64,000 bases of DNA from Gammaproteobacteria bacterium (GCA_030430025.1 JAUIGR010000007.1:28277-92276), one strand, 5' to 3'. Counted from the first letter of the stretch, positions 17,870 through 26,028 are shown. Made by a program: numbers and translations. The notes: a model not told the origin generated them from the letters alone.

Positions 17870-18505
17870 CTAGCTCAGATCAAACCTTATGCGTTGTTTG
17901 GCCCAAGATTTCACAGATTTTCCTTGATATTGTGCGGGTTCAAACTTCCACGAACTGATACCTTGCGTTGCCACTTCATCAAAAATTCCTTCGGGGTATG
18001 ATTCGATGACTTTGACCTGTTCTATTTCACCAGTGATGCCAATTAATAAGGAAAACACCACATAACCTTCAATACCTTTGGCTCGAGCACGGGGTGGGTA
18101 CATCATAGGAGGTTGCACCACAGCTTTGACAGTTTGGTCAACCGTATCATCCGTCATAATGACACCATCACCAGATCCTAACAAATCTCCATCCAAACCA
18201 TTAAGTCCATCCATTGAAAAATCTGGCAGCCCCAAGTCCAAACCTGATAATTGGCTGTTCAGGCCTAATAAAGGAACAGGTGGAGCCGGTCTGCTTTTCT
18301 TGGGTTTTGGCTTCGGTTTTGGTCTTTGAACCTCTTGTTTGGCTTTTGGTTTTTGCTTTTGAATTTTGATATTAATACCTTGACCTGATTTAGCGGCCTC
18401 CATGAACTTTTGTGAGTCATTAATCAAAATCAAAGTGCCCAATACCAAAACAGTACCAAAAACCATGGAGGTGAAAGCCACTAAATTTTTTTTTGTTTTA
18501 TCCAT
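17870..18505 (-). CDS. tonB: TonB-family energy transducer
   Basis: 211 residues: one N-terminal membrane helix (about 10-30), a Lys/Pro-rich periplasmic spacer (KPKPKPKK, then PAPPVP), a Gly/Leu/Asp-rich linker, and a C-terminal TonB domain (about 130-211) with YPPRARAKGIEGYVVF and SSWKFEPAQ. TonB carries proton-motive energy from ExbB-ExbD to outer-membrane receptors. The short spacer and the gene order match TonB2-type rather than classical TonB. Its ATG shares one base with the exbD stop (TGATG). It acts in the same operon as a TonB-dependent receptor. Confidence 0.93.
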   Translation of the reverse strand: MDKTKKNLVAFTSMVFGTVLVLGTLILINDSQKFMEAAKSGQGINIKIQKQKPKAKQEVQRPKPKPKPKKSRPAPPVPLLGLNSQLSGLDLGLPDFSMDGLNGLDGDLLGSGDGVIMTDDTVDQTVKAVVQPPMMYPPRARAKGIEGYVVFSLLIGITGEIEQVKVIESYPEGIFDEVATQGISSWKFEPAQYQGKSVKSWAKQRIRFDLS

Positions 18506-18915
18506 CAGCCTGTCCCTACTTCTTTTTCTGTCGCTACACCAACATCAGTGGCGCCAGCAAGACGTGCTTGATCAACTACTTCAACCAGCTTTCCTGAAGG
18601 TACATTTTCATCAGTAACTACCAAAACGGATTTCTGGGTTTTGGTTTTTAGTAAATCTCGAAGTCGTGATTGTATGACCCATACTCGGATGCTCTCACCA
18701 TCCATATAGACTTCACCGGCATTATCGATATACAAGCGAATGGCTTTGGTAGAGGCTGTTGTGGCACTAGAGGCGGATGGACGATCCAGGTCCAGTTTCA
18801 TGTCTTTGACAAAGGTGGTGCTGACCATAAAGAAAATCAGCAAGATAAAAACCATGTCAATCAAAGGCGAGATATTGAGATCCTGGACAGTTTCTTTACT
18901 TTCTCTGTAGCGCAT
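18505..18915 (-). CDS. exbD: ExbD-type biopolymer transport protein
   Basis: 136 residues: short cytoplasmic N terminus, one membrane helix, and a periplasmic domain. The helix carries the essential proton-conducting Asp in SPLIDMVFILLIFF (about residue 19). ExbD works with ExbB as the proton channel/motor that energises TonB. It starts one nucleotide after the exbB stop and overlaps tonB by one, so the three are tightly coupled. Confidence 0.95.
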   Translation of the reverse strand: MRYRESKETVQDLNISPLIDMVFILLIFFMVSTTFVKDMKLDLDRPSASSATTASTKAIRLYIDNAGEVYMDGESIRVWVIQSRLRDLLKTKTQKSVLVVTDENVPSGKLVEVVDQARLAGATDVGVATEKEVGTG

Positions 18916-18916
18916 A

Positions 18917-19519
18917 TCAAGCCTCCAAACCCGGAATCGGGCTGCATAAAAAGTCTTTCAATTGAGCCAAGTCAATCTCCAGCTGTTTTTGTTTTTTATC
19001 TAAAATACCATTGACAATTAAACCGGGAATAGACACGGCCAAGCCCATTTGAGTCGTGATCAAAGCTTGTGAAATACCGCCAGCGATACCTCCCGATTGA
19101 GAAAACAAAGACATGTCTCCGAGTGAATCGAAGGTTTCAATCATGCCAGAAACCGTTCCTAACAAGCCCAGCAATGGTGCTACCAAAACAATAGTACTTA
19201 TCAGTACCTTGTATTTCTTTATTTCATTCATTTCTTCAGCGAAAGCATCATCAAGATGACGCCGAAGATGAGATAAATTCTGCTCCCGCAAAGCCATCCC
19301 TTTATTCAGTGCACGTACTAAAACACCCTTGTTATTGCTTGGAAGTTTGCCGTGTAAATAACGATATACCAGGTTTCGAGTGCCTCGAACAGTTCCTCTT
19401 TGCAAGGACATCATTCGATAACCTAGTGTCCACCACAGCACGACAGTTGCGATGAACAAAGGCGGCATCACATAACCACCCGATGATAAGTAACCCAAAA
19501 CTTCCTGCAGTACATTCAT
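18917..19519 (-). CDS. exbB: ExbB/TolQ/MotA-family proton channel subunit
   Basis: 200 residues with three membrane helices. The conserved MotA/TolQ/ExbB stretch APLLGLLGTVSGMIETF is at about 133-149, followed by GGISQALITTQMGLAVSIPGLI. It forms the pentameric channel around ExbD. It lies 5 bp after the longer ExbB-like gene and 1 bp before exbD. Having two MotA/ExbB-like proteins side by side is the signature of the Vibrio TonB2-TtpC arrangement. Confidence 0.94.
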   Translation of the reverse strand: MNVLQEVLGYLSSGGYVMPPLFIATVVLWWTLGYRMMSLQRGTVRGTRNLVYRYLHGKLPSNNKGVLVRALNKGMALREQNLSHLRRHLDDAFAEEMNEIKKYKVLISTIVLVAPLLGLLGTVSGMIETFDSLGDMSLFSQSGGIAGGISQALITTQMGLAVSIPGLIVNGILDKKQKQLEIDLAQLKDFLCSPIPGLEA

Positions 19520-19524
19520 TATCT

Positions 19525-20895
19525 TTAAACGGATGCTTTCTGATAGACATTAATGGCTCTTAAAGCAGCTTTTTCCATGTCGTCTTTAATGCGTTCTGCC
19601 CAGCCTGAGAGAATATTACCAAACATTAAAGCAGGAATGGCCACGGCCAAACCGACTTCAGTAGTGACCAAAGCGATTGATATGCCACTGGAAAGCAGTT
19701 TTGGATCTCCTGTGCCAAATTCAGTAATGATATCAAAAGTTGAAATCATACCTGTTACTGTTCCCAAAAGACCCAGTAATGGAGCTACCGTTGCAACCAC
19801 CATAATCAATGAGCCAAAACGATTTAACTGACCCGATTCATGTAAAATAGACTCAGAAATGATGTCTTCTAAATGATCACGATCGCGATTCAAGTTGCGT
19901 AAGGCTGATAACAACACCCTTGCAGATGATGATGATTTTGAACTGGCATATTGTATGGCTGCTTTGAGGTCACCTGCCTTGATCTTTTCAACCACACGAG
20001 CCAGTAATTTTTCTGTACTGGCTGATGCACTTTTTAAAAACCAAATACGCAAGACGATCAGGACCAAAGCAAACAAGCCCAATATGGTAATAATCCAAGC
20101 AATTTCACCACCTGAGTTAATCACTGACAAAACGGTTTTACCTTGTTTTTCTTCGATGGCTTTGATTGATGACTCATACAAAAAAATCGGTAACATACCG
20201 TTTTTTTGACCTTTAAAAATGCCTTGAACAGCATCCGTATCAGCATCTTTCCAAACCTTGAACTGTTTTTCGCCAGCCGGTGCCAGCGCTCCAGCACCCT
20301 GATCACTATAGCCATATGAGGCTATGTGACCTACTTGTAATAGTTGGCCTGTCACTTCAGTACCATCTGGTAAGAAAAATGACCCGGGTTGTTGTGTAAT
20401 TTGGGCTTGTTTTTTAATCAAATTGTTGGCTTGACCTACCAGTTGTTGGATTTTTTGTAATTCAGTGAGTTCACTGTTGTCACCGAAACCTTCAAACCCA
20501 TATTCTTTCATCGTTGATGAGGCCTGAACGATGGTTGATTCTATCAAACCTTGATTGTCCTCGGCTGATTCAGTACTGCGTTGAATTTGGAAAATTTCAT
20601 CTTCCAAAGCATTGGCTTCTGCTTCAGTTGCGAGTAATTGGTTCTCTAAGCCTGAAATGGTACTTTCCAGCTGTCTTTTTTCCGTTTTACTTTGTACCGC
20701 AAAAGCACTGATTCTTGATTGGATATTACTGACTTGAGAACTCAAAAAAGCATATTCTTTTTTATAGGCTAACAGGATGTCAGCTTGAGATTGTTCAGGA
20801 TTAACTGCTGGTACAGGTGGTTGTTCAATTTCAGTTGTTTGGGCCAGCAGCGAGTATGAAACCATAACCAGTATGATTGTCAGCGCATTTTTCAT
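19525..20895 (-). CDS. ttpC: TtpC-like long MotA/TolQ/ExbB protein
   Basis: About 456 residues. ATG 20895 is preferred (AGGAG 6 nt upstream); an adjacent ATG at 20898 is possible. It has a signal peptide (about 1-19), a periplasmic coiled-coil region (about 35-125, rich in Gln, Glu and Ser), a beta-containing domain (about 150-250), then a MotA/TolQ/ExbB domain with three membrane helices and APLLGLLGTVTGMISTFD near 365-382. It corresponds to TtpC, the extra ExbB-like subunit required for TonB2 function in Vibrio. The role here follows from length, domain order and gene order. It lies 15 bp after the DUF3450 gene. Confidence 0.9.
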   Translation of the reverse strand: MKNALTIILVMVSYSLLAQTTEIEQPPVPAVNPEQSQADILLAYKKEYAFLSSQVSNIQSRISAFAVQSKTEKRQLESTISGLENQLLATEAEANALEDEIFQIQRSTESAEDNQGLIESTIVQASSTMKEYGFEGFGDNSELTELQKIQQLVGQANNLIKKQAQITQQPGSFFLPDGTEVTGQLLQVGHIASYGYSDQGAGALAPAGEKQFKVWKDADTDAVQGIFKGQKNGMLPIFLYESSIKAIEEKQGKTVLSVINSGGEIAWIITILGLFALVLIVLRIWFLKSASASTEKLLARVVEKIKAGDLKAAIQYASSKSSSSARVLLSALRNLNRDRDHLEDIISESILHESGQLNRFGSLIMVVATVAPLLGLLGTVTGMISTFDIITEFGTGDPKLLSSGISIALVTTEVGLAVAIPALMFGNILSGWAERIKDDMEKAALRAINVYQKASV

Positions 20896-20910
20896 CATTT
20901 ACTCCTAAAT

Positions 20911-21687
20911 TTAACCTTGGTTTTTTAGGTTTAAAGGTAAGTTGAACAAACCCTGACGAATTTGCTTTTTGAGAGAGTCAAACAAAGCAGCAACCGCTTC
21001 GGTATCAGTTGTATCTGTAAATGTTTCGAACTGCCAACCTTGAGGGTTTTTAACTGCTTGGCCATAAACATCATCACGTGTCTTGAAATACATCAACACA
21101 GTACCCAGCTTAGCCACATCAACCAGTACTTTTTCTCCGTTGAGTTGAATGGTCTGGGAGTAAATGGCATTTTCTCTGGCCAGGCGCATTTCATCTTCTA
21201 AAAACGCCCAAAGTCTATTGATAGCAAGTTGAGACGTAACTTTTCTGCCTTCTAAGTCACGAACAATTCCTTCAACAACACTTTGACGTTCAATGATTTT
21301 AAATGGTATGCCTATTTCAATATTTTCTTGAATACTTTGTGCTAACAATAAGACATCAGGAATCATTTGTTCAGAGTCAGCACCTAAGGATTTGATTTGT
21401 TCTTGTAGTTTAACTACTTCAGCTTGAGCTTGTTTGACTTGCAATTGTTTGCGGTCAATATTGGCTTCCAATTCAGTTTTGCGGGTGTTCAAATAAGACA
21501 TTGACTGGGTGTGCTCAGCTTTCATGATTTGCAGTTCTGCTTGTAAATCTTCTACTTTGCCTCTGAGCTCAATCAGGTTCTCAATCAATTGTTCATTGTT
21601 ATCAGGATCTTGTGCGACAGCTGCACCATATACTAAGGGTAAAGCCAGCACCCATAACATAGGCTTTAATACATTGGGTAATGCCAT
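20911..21687 (-). CDS. DUF3450 periplasmic coiled-coil protein
   Basis: 258 residues: signal peptide (about 1-25, ending AAVAQ), a long coiled coil (about 30-105, LRGKVEDLQAELQ and further heptads), then a globular part with GIPFKIIERQSVVEGIVRDL (about 130-150) and NPQGWQFETFTD. This is the DUF3450 pattern. Such genes commonly precede ttpC-exbB-exbD-tonB in marine Gammaproteobacteria; the protein may contact the TtpC periplasmic domain, but its function is not established. As first gene of the operon it has a Pho-box array and TAAAAT -10 in front, giving a short leader of about 23 nt and no evident Shine-Dalgarno. Confidence 0.88.
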   Translation of the reverse strand: MALPNVLKPMLWVLALPLVYGAAVAQDPDNNEQLIENLIELRGKVEDLQAELQIMKAEHTQSMSYLNTRKTELEANIDRKQLQVKQAQAEVVKLQEQIKSLGADSEQMIPDVLLLAQSIQENIEIGIPFKIIERQSVVEGIVRDLEGRKVTSQLAINRLWAFLEDEMRLARENAIYSQTIQLNGEKVLVDVAKLGTVLMYFKTRDDVYGQAVKNPQGWQFETFTDTTDTEAVAALFDSLKKQIRQGLFNLPLNLKNQG

Positions 21688-21716
21688 AAAAAATGATCAA
21701 GTTTGAGATGATCCCC

Positions 21717-21772
21717 ATTTTATGAACTGAATATGACGTTTTCGTTTTTGCTTGATGACAATTTTATGACGA
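21717..21772 (-). promoter_or_regulatory. Pho-box array and -10 for the DUF3450-TonB2 operon
   Basis: Read on the minus strand, heptamers on an 11-bp period: TCGTCAT (21772-21766), TTGTCAT (21761-21755), CAAAAAC (21750-21744, degenerate) and ACGTCAT (21739-21733). Exactly 10 nt later comes TAAAAT (21722-21717). The Pho-box consensus is CTGTCAT/C repeated every 11 bp in place of a -35. Three of four heptamers keep GTCAT. The regulator would be PhoB; its gene is not in the window. Confidence 0.75.
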
Positions 21773-21831
21773 TTTAGGTGTACATTAATGCAGACAAGGC
21801 AACAATCACAATATAAGGGCTAAAGAGTTGG

Positions 21832-21887
21832 TTGTAACACAATATTCATTTTTTGGTAACAAAATGGTAACGTGGACACCATAGCAT
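21832..21887 (+). promoter_or_regulatory. Pho-box-like array and -10 for the beta-helix gene
   Basis: Four heptamers on an exact 11-bp period: TTGTAAC (21832), TATTCAT (21843), TGGTAAC (21854) and TGGTAAC (21865), separated by AT-rich tetramers. After 10 nt follows TAGCAT (21882-21887). The GTAAC variant resembles diverged half-sites seen in some PhoB promoters. Predicted leader about 30 nt. Confidence 0.7.
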
Positions 21888-21923
21888 GGGCCTTTTACAC
21901 ATGTTTCATGAATGAGGTTTGAA

Positions 21924-23678
21924 ATGAAGTTTACAAAAGTCAAAGCGATCTTGGTTGGTGGGTTGTTCGCGGCATCTGCGGCCCAAGCAATCAATGTAGA
22001 TGCATTGTTTGAGGGTCAATGGTACAGAACAGATATCAATGGGGGTCAAGGGTGGTCACTGGATTACATGAAAATCGGGCCAGAATTAGGGTCTTTTTTT
22101 GTTGCTGGTTACGTCTATGACGACGACGGCCAACCATTTTGGGTTGTTGGTCAGGATATAGATGTACAAGCAGGAGAGTCCACTTTGAACTTTGATTTGC
22201 TCACTGTTTCAGGTGGTAATTTTGACGATGAATCTTCACGAGTAGTACAAAATTTTGGCACCATGACGATGGAGGTTAATAATTGTCGAAGTATCTCTGT
22301 GAACATCACTGGTATTGATAGTAATTACGTGGCACAAACAACTTCATCTTTTGACCTAACTCCTTTTGATGAAATAACAGGCTTCCCTCGAGATGCTGCA
22401 GTTTGCCCATACCAAGAATCTTTCAGCGGTTGTCCTTCTTTTGCAACAGCTTCTGAAATACTACCAAAAACATGTATCGTTCAAGGTACTTTGACAGGTG
22501 ATGTCACGTTCACCAATAACACCAACTGGGTATTAATTGGCGGTGTATTCGTTGGTGAAGACGGCGGCACACCAGGTCAATTAACTATTGAACCAGGTAC
22601 ACGTGTCATGGGTGTCTCTGGGAACGACTTTCTGGCTGTTCAACGGGGATCAAAAATTTTTGCTGAAGGAACTGCCAAAGCACCTATTGTATTCACTGGC
22701 CCTTACAATGCGTCAGCACCTGAAGCAGGTGCCGGTAACTGGGGTGGCTTGGTACTATCTGGTCGAGCACCTTTGAATATCTGTGATGAGAATGTACCTT
22801 TTGATCAATGTGAAGCTGTTGGTGAAGGTGGATCTGGTATGTACGGTGGTGGTGACCCATATGACTCAAGCGGTATTTTGAAATATGTACGTATCCAGTT
22901 TGGTGGTTTCCGCATTAATGACGAAGATGAATTGAATGGTCTAGCATTGCAAGGTGTTGGCTCTGGTACTGTATTAGATTACATTCAAATTCACGCTAAC
23001 GAGGATGATGGTGTTGAATTCTATGGTGGTACAGCCAACGCCAAACACATTGTATTAACCGACATTAAAGATGACTCTTTGGATTGGACACACGGCTGGC
23101 AAGGTAATATTCAGTACTTGGTTGTAAAACAGAACCCTGATGCAACAAGTGTTAAAGAGCGTGGTATTGAAGCAGATAACTTTGAAGATAACAACGAAGC
23201 CACACCTCGTTCTATGCCCATGATTGCTAATGCCACTTTCATCGGCGGTCCTTCGAATGACAAAACAACCACAGGTATGGTATTGCGTCGAGGTACAGGT
23301 GCTAACTTCACTAATGTGATTGTTACCGGATTTGAAGAGTGTTTGGATCTGGATTCTGATGCCACGTTTGATGCTGCAGGAACACCTAATCAGCTGACAG
23401 GTGTTTTGACTATGGAAAATACTGTAATCAGCTGTGATATTAATTTCAAAGAAGAACAAGGTGATGCATTTACAGTTCAATCTTTCTTCGAATCACAACC
23501 TGGCAATAGTGTAGCGGATCCGGCTTTAGATGGCATTTACCCAACCGCCAATTCGCCTGCTGACATGGTCATTAATCCTGAAAAATGGGGCCCATTCTTT
23601 GATAAAGTCACTTATGTGGGTGGCATTAAAGACAAAGGCACCGCTTGGACCAATGGCTGGACTGAGTTTTTGGACTGA
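21924..23678 (+). CDS. secreted two-part protein: GQWY module plus right-handed beta-helix
   Basis: About 584 residues. ATG 21924 is preferred, as GAGG lies 6 nt before it; ATG 21912 is in frame but overlaps that site. The signal peptide ends AAQA. The first part (about 20-130) has FEGQWYRTDINGGQGWSL and YVYDDDGQPFWVVGQD, a module I know from secreted proteins of marine Gammaproteobacteria. The second part (about 180-580) is a parallel beta-helix-like region (LTIEPGTRVMG, APIVFTGPY, DDGVEFYGGTANAKHIVLTD, DDSLDWTHGWQGNIQYL). Related proteins are often encoded beside TonB-dependent receptor genes; no catalytic site is evident. A Pho-box-like array precedes it and it diverges from the TonB2-type operon. 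Ligand binding or surface phosphate scavenging is a guess. Confidence 0.78.
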   Translation: MKFTKVKAILVGGLFAASAAQAINVDALFEGQWYRTDINGGQGWSLDYMKIGPELGSFFVAGYVYDDDGQPFWVVGQDIDVQAGESTLNFDLLTVSGGNFDDESSRVVQNFGTMTMEVNNCRSISVNITGIDSNYVAQTTSSFDLTPFDEITGFPRDAAVCPYQESFSGCPSFATASEILPKTCIVQGTLTGDVTFTNNTNWVLIGGVFVGEDGGTPGQLTIEPGTRVMGVSGNDFLAVQRGSKIFAEGTAKAPIVFTGPYNASAPEAGAGNWGGLVLSGRAPLNICDENVPFDQCEAVGEGGSGMYGGGDPYDSSGILKYVRIQFGGFRINDEDELNGLALQGVGSGTVLDYIQIHANEDDGVEFYGGTANAKHIVLTDIKDDSLDWTHGWQGNIQYLVVKQNPDATSVKERGIEADNFEDNNEATPRSMPMIANATFIGGPSNDKTTTGMVLRRGTGANFTNVIVTGFEECLDLDSDATFDAAGTPNQLTGVLTMENTVISCDINFKEEQGDAFTVQSFFESQPGNSVADPALDGIYPTANSPADMVINPEKWGPFFDKVTYVGGIKDKGTAWTNGWTEFLD

Positions 23679-23715
23679 TTGTCTTCAAATTGTTGTCATT
23701 GTACGGCAAGTATTC

Positions 23716-23751
23716 AAAGGCGTTCACTTCGGTGCACGCCTTTTATTTTTT
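23716..23751 (+). terminator. Rho-independent terminator after the beta-helix gene
   Basis: Stem AAAGGCGT/ACGCCTTT (23716-23723, 23736-23743) continuing, after one mismatch, into CAC-TTCG-GTG with a stable TTCG loop, followed by TATTTTTT. Confidence 0.85.
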
Positions 23752-23854
23752 CATTAAGAAACCAATTTTTTTGATTTTCTAATACATCTTGATTGCTCAC
23801 CATCAGGTCTTTCTTGGGTTGGTTTTTTTAACAGAGCGTTTCCACCAATTGGTG

Positions 23855-23910
23855 TTGTCATATAAACTTAACCTTGAGATGATGGCATTGTCATACTGGT
23901 TATTTAACAT
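23855..23910 (+). promoter_or_regulatory. Pho-box-like promoter of the PAP2-glycosyltransferase pair
   Basis: Two perfect TTGTCAT heptamers at 23855-23861 and 23888-23894, exactly 33 bp (three 11-bp units) apart; the two intermediate slots are degenerate (ACTTAAC, AGATGAT). TAACAT (23905-23910) follows the last heptamer after exactly 10 nt. The missing inner half-sites make this weaker than the other arrays. Confidence 0.5.
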
Positions 23911-23934
23911 TAGGGCAACATGTTGGAGGTTCTC

Positions 23935-24444
23935 ATGAAGCCATTAGAGTTGATTCAGTCTTACGACAGTACCTTAGTAACCAAATTGTTTGGTGTCCGA
24001 TATTATCAACAGATGTTGCCTATTGCTTTTGCTATTTCGAGAATGGGAGATGGCTGGTTATATTTATTGATAGGTTTGCTTTCTGGGTTGTTTTTGGGTT
24101 GGGTGCATGGCTATTTTTTAAGTTTATTGTTAGGTTTTGCTATCGAGCGTCCGATCTATTATGTCTTAAAAAATAGTTTGCGACGAGATCGGCCTTTCCA
24201 TGTCTTAGAAATTAAAAATCATGTCAAACCCTCGGACCAATTCAGCTTCCCTTCAGGTCATACTTCTGCTGCTTTTTTATTTGCTACCATTTCAGCCAGT
24301 TTCTTTCCTATTTTGATGTTGCCTTTGTTGTTTTGGGCGGCTCTAGTAGGGATTTCCCGTGTTATTCTAGGCGTTCATTATCCTACTGATGTGTTAGTGG
24401 GATTGGTGCTCGGTGTTTCTCTGGGTATTGTGGTGTTGGGATGA
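23935..24444 (+). CDS. PAP2-family membrane phosphatase
   Basis: About 169 residues with several membrane segments. GGAGGT 4 nt before ATG 23935 fixes the start; the ATG at 23920 is upstream of that site. All three PAP2 motifs are present: KNSLRRDRPF (KxxxxxxRP type), FPSGHTSAAF and SRVILGVHYPTD. The family removes phosphate from lipid phosphates such as phosphatidate, phosphatidylglycerophosphate or undecaprenyl pyrophosphate. It overlaps the following glycosyltransferase gene by 4 nt (ATGA), so the two probably act on one lipid substrate, for instance making diacylglycerol that is then glycosylated. This and the Pho-box-like promoter suggest lipid remodelling in phosphate shortage; both are inference. 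Confidence 0.9.
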   Translation: MKPLELIQSYDSTLVTKLFGVRYYQQMLPIAFAISRMGDGWLYLLIGLLSGLFLGWVHGYFLSLLLGFAIERPIYYVLKNSLRRDRPFHVLEIKNHVKPSDQFSFPSGHTSAAFLFATISASFFPILMLPLLFWAALVGISRVILGVHYPTDVLVGLVLGVSLGIVVLG

Positions 24445-25481
24445 AAATACTTTATGGTGTTCAGGGTACGGGCAATGGACATATCACTCGAGCACGGATA
24501 ATGGCCAAAGCATTTCTGGCTGCCGAAGTTGAAGTTGATTATCTGTTTTCTGGCCGAAATGAGGCTGATTATTTTGATATGTCTTGTTTTCATCAGTGTC
24601 AGTATTATCGAGGTCTAACTTTTCAGCTAGATAATGGCCGCATACGTTATGCTAAAACAGTAATTCATAACAATTTAGTGCAGTTTTATCGTGAACTTCA
24701 GTCTATTGATGTGTCTGGTTATGATGTGGTGTTGACTGATTTTGAACCGTTGACAGCGTGGGCTTGCAAACACACGGATATACCATTGATTGGGTTGGGC
24801 CATCAGTATGTCTTTCAGCATCCAGTGCCTCAAGAAAAACCATCATTTATCAGTCAAAAAACATATGATTATTTTGCCCCGGTGAAACAGTCGTTGGCTA
24901 TGCACTGGCATCATTTTGATTCGCCTATTTTACCGCCGCTGGTTGAACATAATGACAGTGAAGTAGTTCATCAACAAGGTTTAGTGGTGGTTTATCTTCC
25001 TTTAGAAAATCAACAAGCAGTGGCGTCGATGCTGTCTCCCTTCTCAGACCATCATTTTATTGTTTATTCTCCCCAGTCTATTGAAAGTCAGTGGTCACAT
25101 ATTGAATTTAAGCCATTATCGAGAGATGGATTTCAGGTCGATTTAAACCGTTGTGATGCAGTGATATGTAATGCTGGTTTTGAGCTGAGCTCAGAAGCTT
25201 TATATCTAGGTAAGCGACTGTTGGTCCGTCCGTTACGTGGACAACATGAGCAACAATCTAATGCTTTGGCGTTAAAAAAGTTGGGATATGGTGAAGTGAT
25301 GACAGAATTGAAGTCAGAATCAGTCAAATCTTTTTTAAATGAGGCGCCAAGGATGCAAATTCGATTTCCAGATGTCGCCTCTTATATTGTCAACTGGTTA
25401 GTTAGCGGTAGGAATGTTATTGGTTTAGATTGGTATTTAGATTGTTGGCATCAGCTAATAGTCAATCGGTCAGCCAGGTAA
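24441..25481 (+). CDS. MJ1255/VC2487-type glycosyltransferase
   Basis: 346 residues, cytosolic or peripheral membrane. It opens MKILYGVQGTGNGHITRA, the glycine-rich start of MurG/UGT-like (GT-B) enzymes. The C-terminal half has ICNAGFELSSEALYLGK and LRGQHEQQSNALAL, the donor-site pattern of that fold. It resembles the group known as MJ1255/VC2487 family, whose acceptor has not been established to my knowledge. It is translationally coupled to the PAP2 phosphatase (4-nt overlap). Its 3' end overlaps the convergent nitroreductase gene by 20 bp. The fold is confident; the lipid acceptor is inferred from the neighbour only. Confidence 0.82.
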   Translation: MKILYGVQGTGNGHITRARIMAKAFLAAEVEVDYLFSGRNEADYFDMSCFHQCQYYRGLTFQLDNGRIRYAKTVIHNNLVQFYRELQSIDVSGYDVVLTDFEPLTAWACKHTDIPLIGLGHQYVFQHPVPQEKPSFISQKTYDYFAPVKQSLAMHWHHFDSPILPPLVEHNDSEVVHQQGLVVVYLPLENQQAVASMLSPFSDHHFIVYSPQSIESQWSHIEFKPLSRDGFQVDLNRCDAVICNAGFELSSEALYLGKRLLVRPLRGQHEQQSNALALKKLGYGEVMTELKSESVKSFLNEAPRMQIRFPDVASYIVNWLVSGRNVIGLDWYLDCWHQLIVNRSAR

Positions 25482-26028
25482 CCTTGTCTGACAAGTCCGG
25501 CCGTTTACGATCGACAGGCTGGTCATCGCTGCTGCCAATATACAAATACCCAGCAACAAATTCTTTGTCATTTAAACCTAATAGCTGTTCAGCTTGCTTG
25601 TTTTCAAAAGTCCAGCCGGTGATCCATTGTGATGCAAAACCATGTGCAGCAGCAGCAATATTGATGTGTTGACAAACTGCGCCAGCAGATAATATTTGTT
25701 CAGCCCAAGGTGTTTTGTGTTCAACAGGCGATGCAATCACTGCAATCACCACCGGAGCGCGCATCAGCGATTGTTGTTCTGCTTCGATTTGTTCGGGCTC
25801 TAGATATTGTTGTTCAGTTTTTAGAAGAGCCAAAGCCTCCCCTAGTCGTTTTCTGGCATTTTTTTGAATGACTAAAAAGCGCCAAGGTTCAAGTTTGCGG
25901 TGATCTGGTACGCGACAAGCTATCGTTAATATGGCTTGTAGTTGTTTTTTGTTTGGACCAGGCTCGTGCATATGCTTAATCAATACCGAGCGACGGTTGT
26001 GCATGAATTCGATGACTTGTGAGTACAT
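25462..26028 (-). CDS. YdjA-type nitroreductase
   Basis: About 188 residues, FMN-dependent NAD(P)H oxidoreductase family. It matches E. coli YdjA in layout: FMHNRRSVLIKHMHEPGPNKK with the family NRRS motif, VPDHRKLEPWRFLVI, MRAPVVIAVIASP and GFASQWITGWTF. YdjA-like proteins are short, act as dimers and have unclear natural substrates. The start at 26028 puts NRRS near residue 12 as in relatives; an ATG at 26076 would add 16 residues. Neither has a good Shine-Dalgarno. Upstream lies a 215-bp MITE-like element. Confidence 0.85.
   Translation of the reverse strand: MYSQVIEFMHNRRSVLIKHMHEPGPNKKQLQAILTIACRVPDHRKLEPWRFLVIQKNARKRLGEALALLKTEQQYLEPEQIEAEQQSLMRAPVVIAVIASPVEHKTPWAEQILSAGAVCQHINIAAAAHGFASQWITGWTFENKQAEQLLGLNDKEFVAGYLYIGSSDDQPVDRKRPDLSDKVTWLTD

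Noticed and set aside
23055..23480. 141-residue minus-strand reading frame rich in Cys and Ile
   Set aside because: Antisense to the beta-helix coding region and without a ribosome-binding site.
23679..23699. TTGTCTT and TTGTCAT after the beta-helix gene as a Pho box
   Set aside because: Spacing is 14 bp, not 11, and a terminator follows directly before the next gene.
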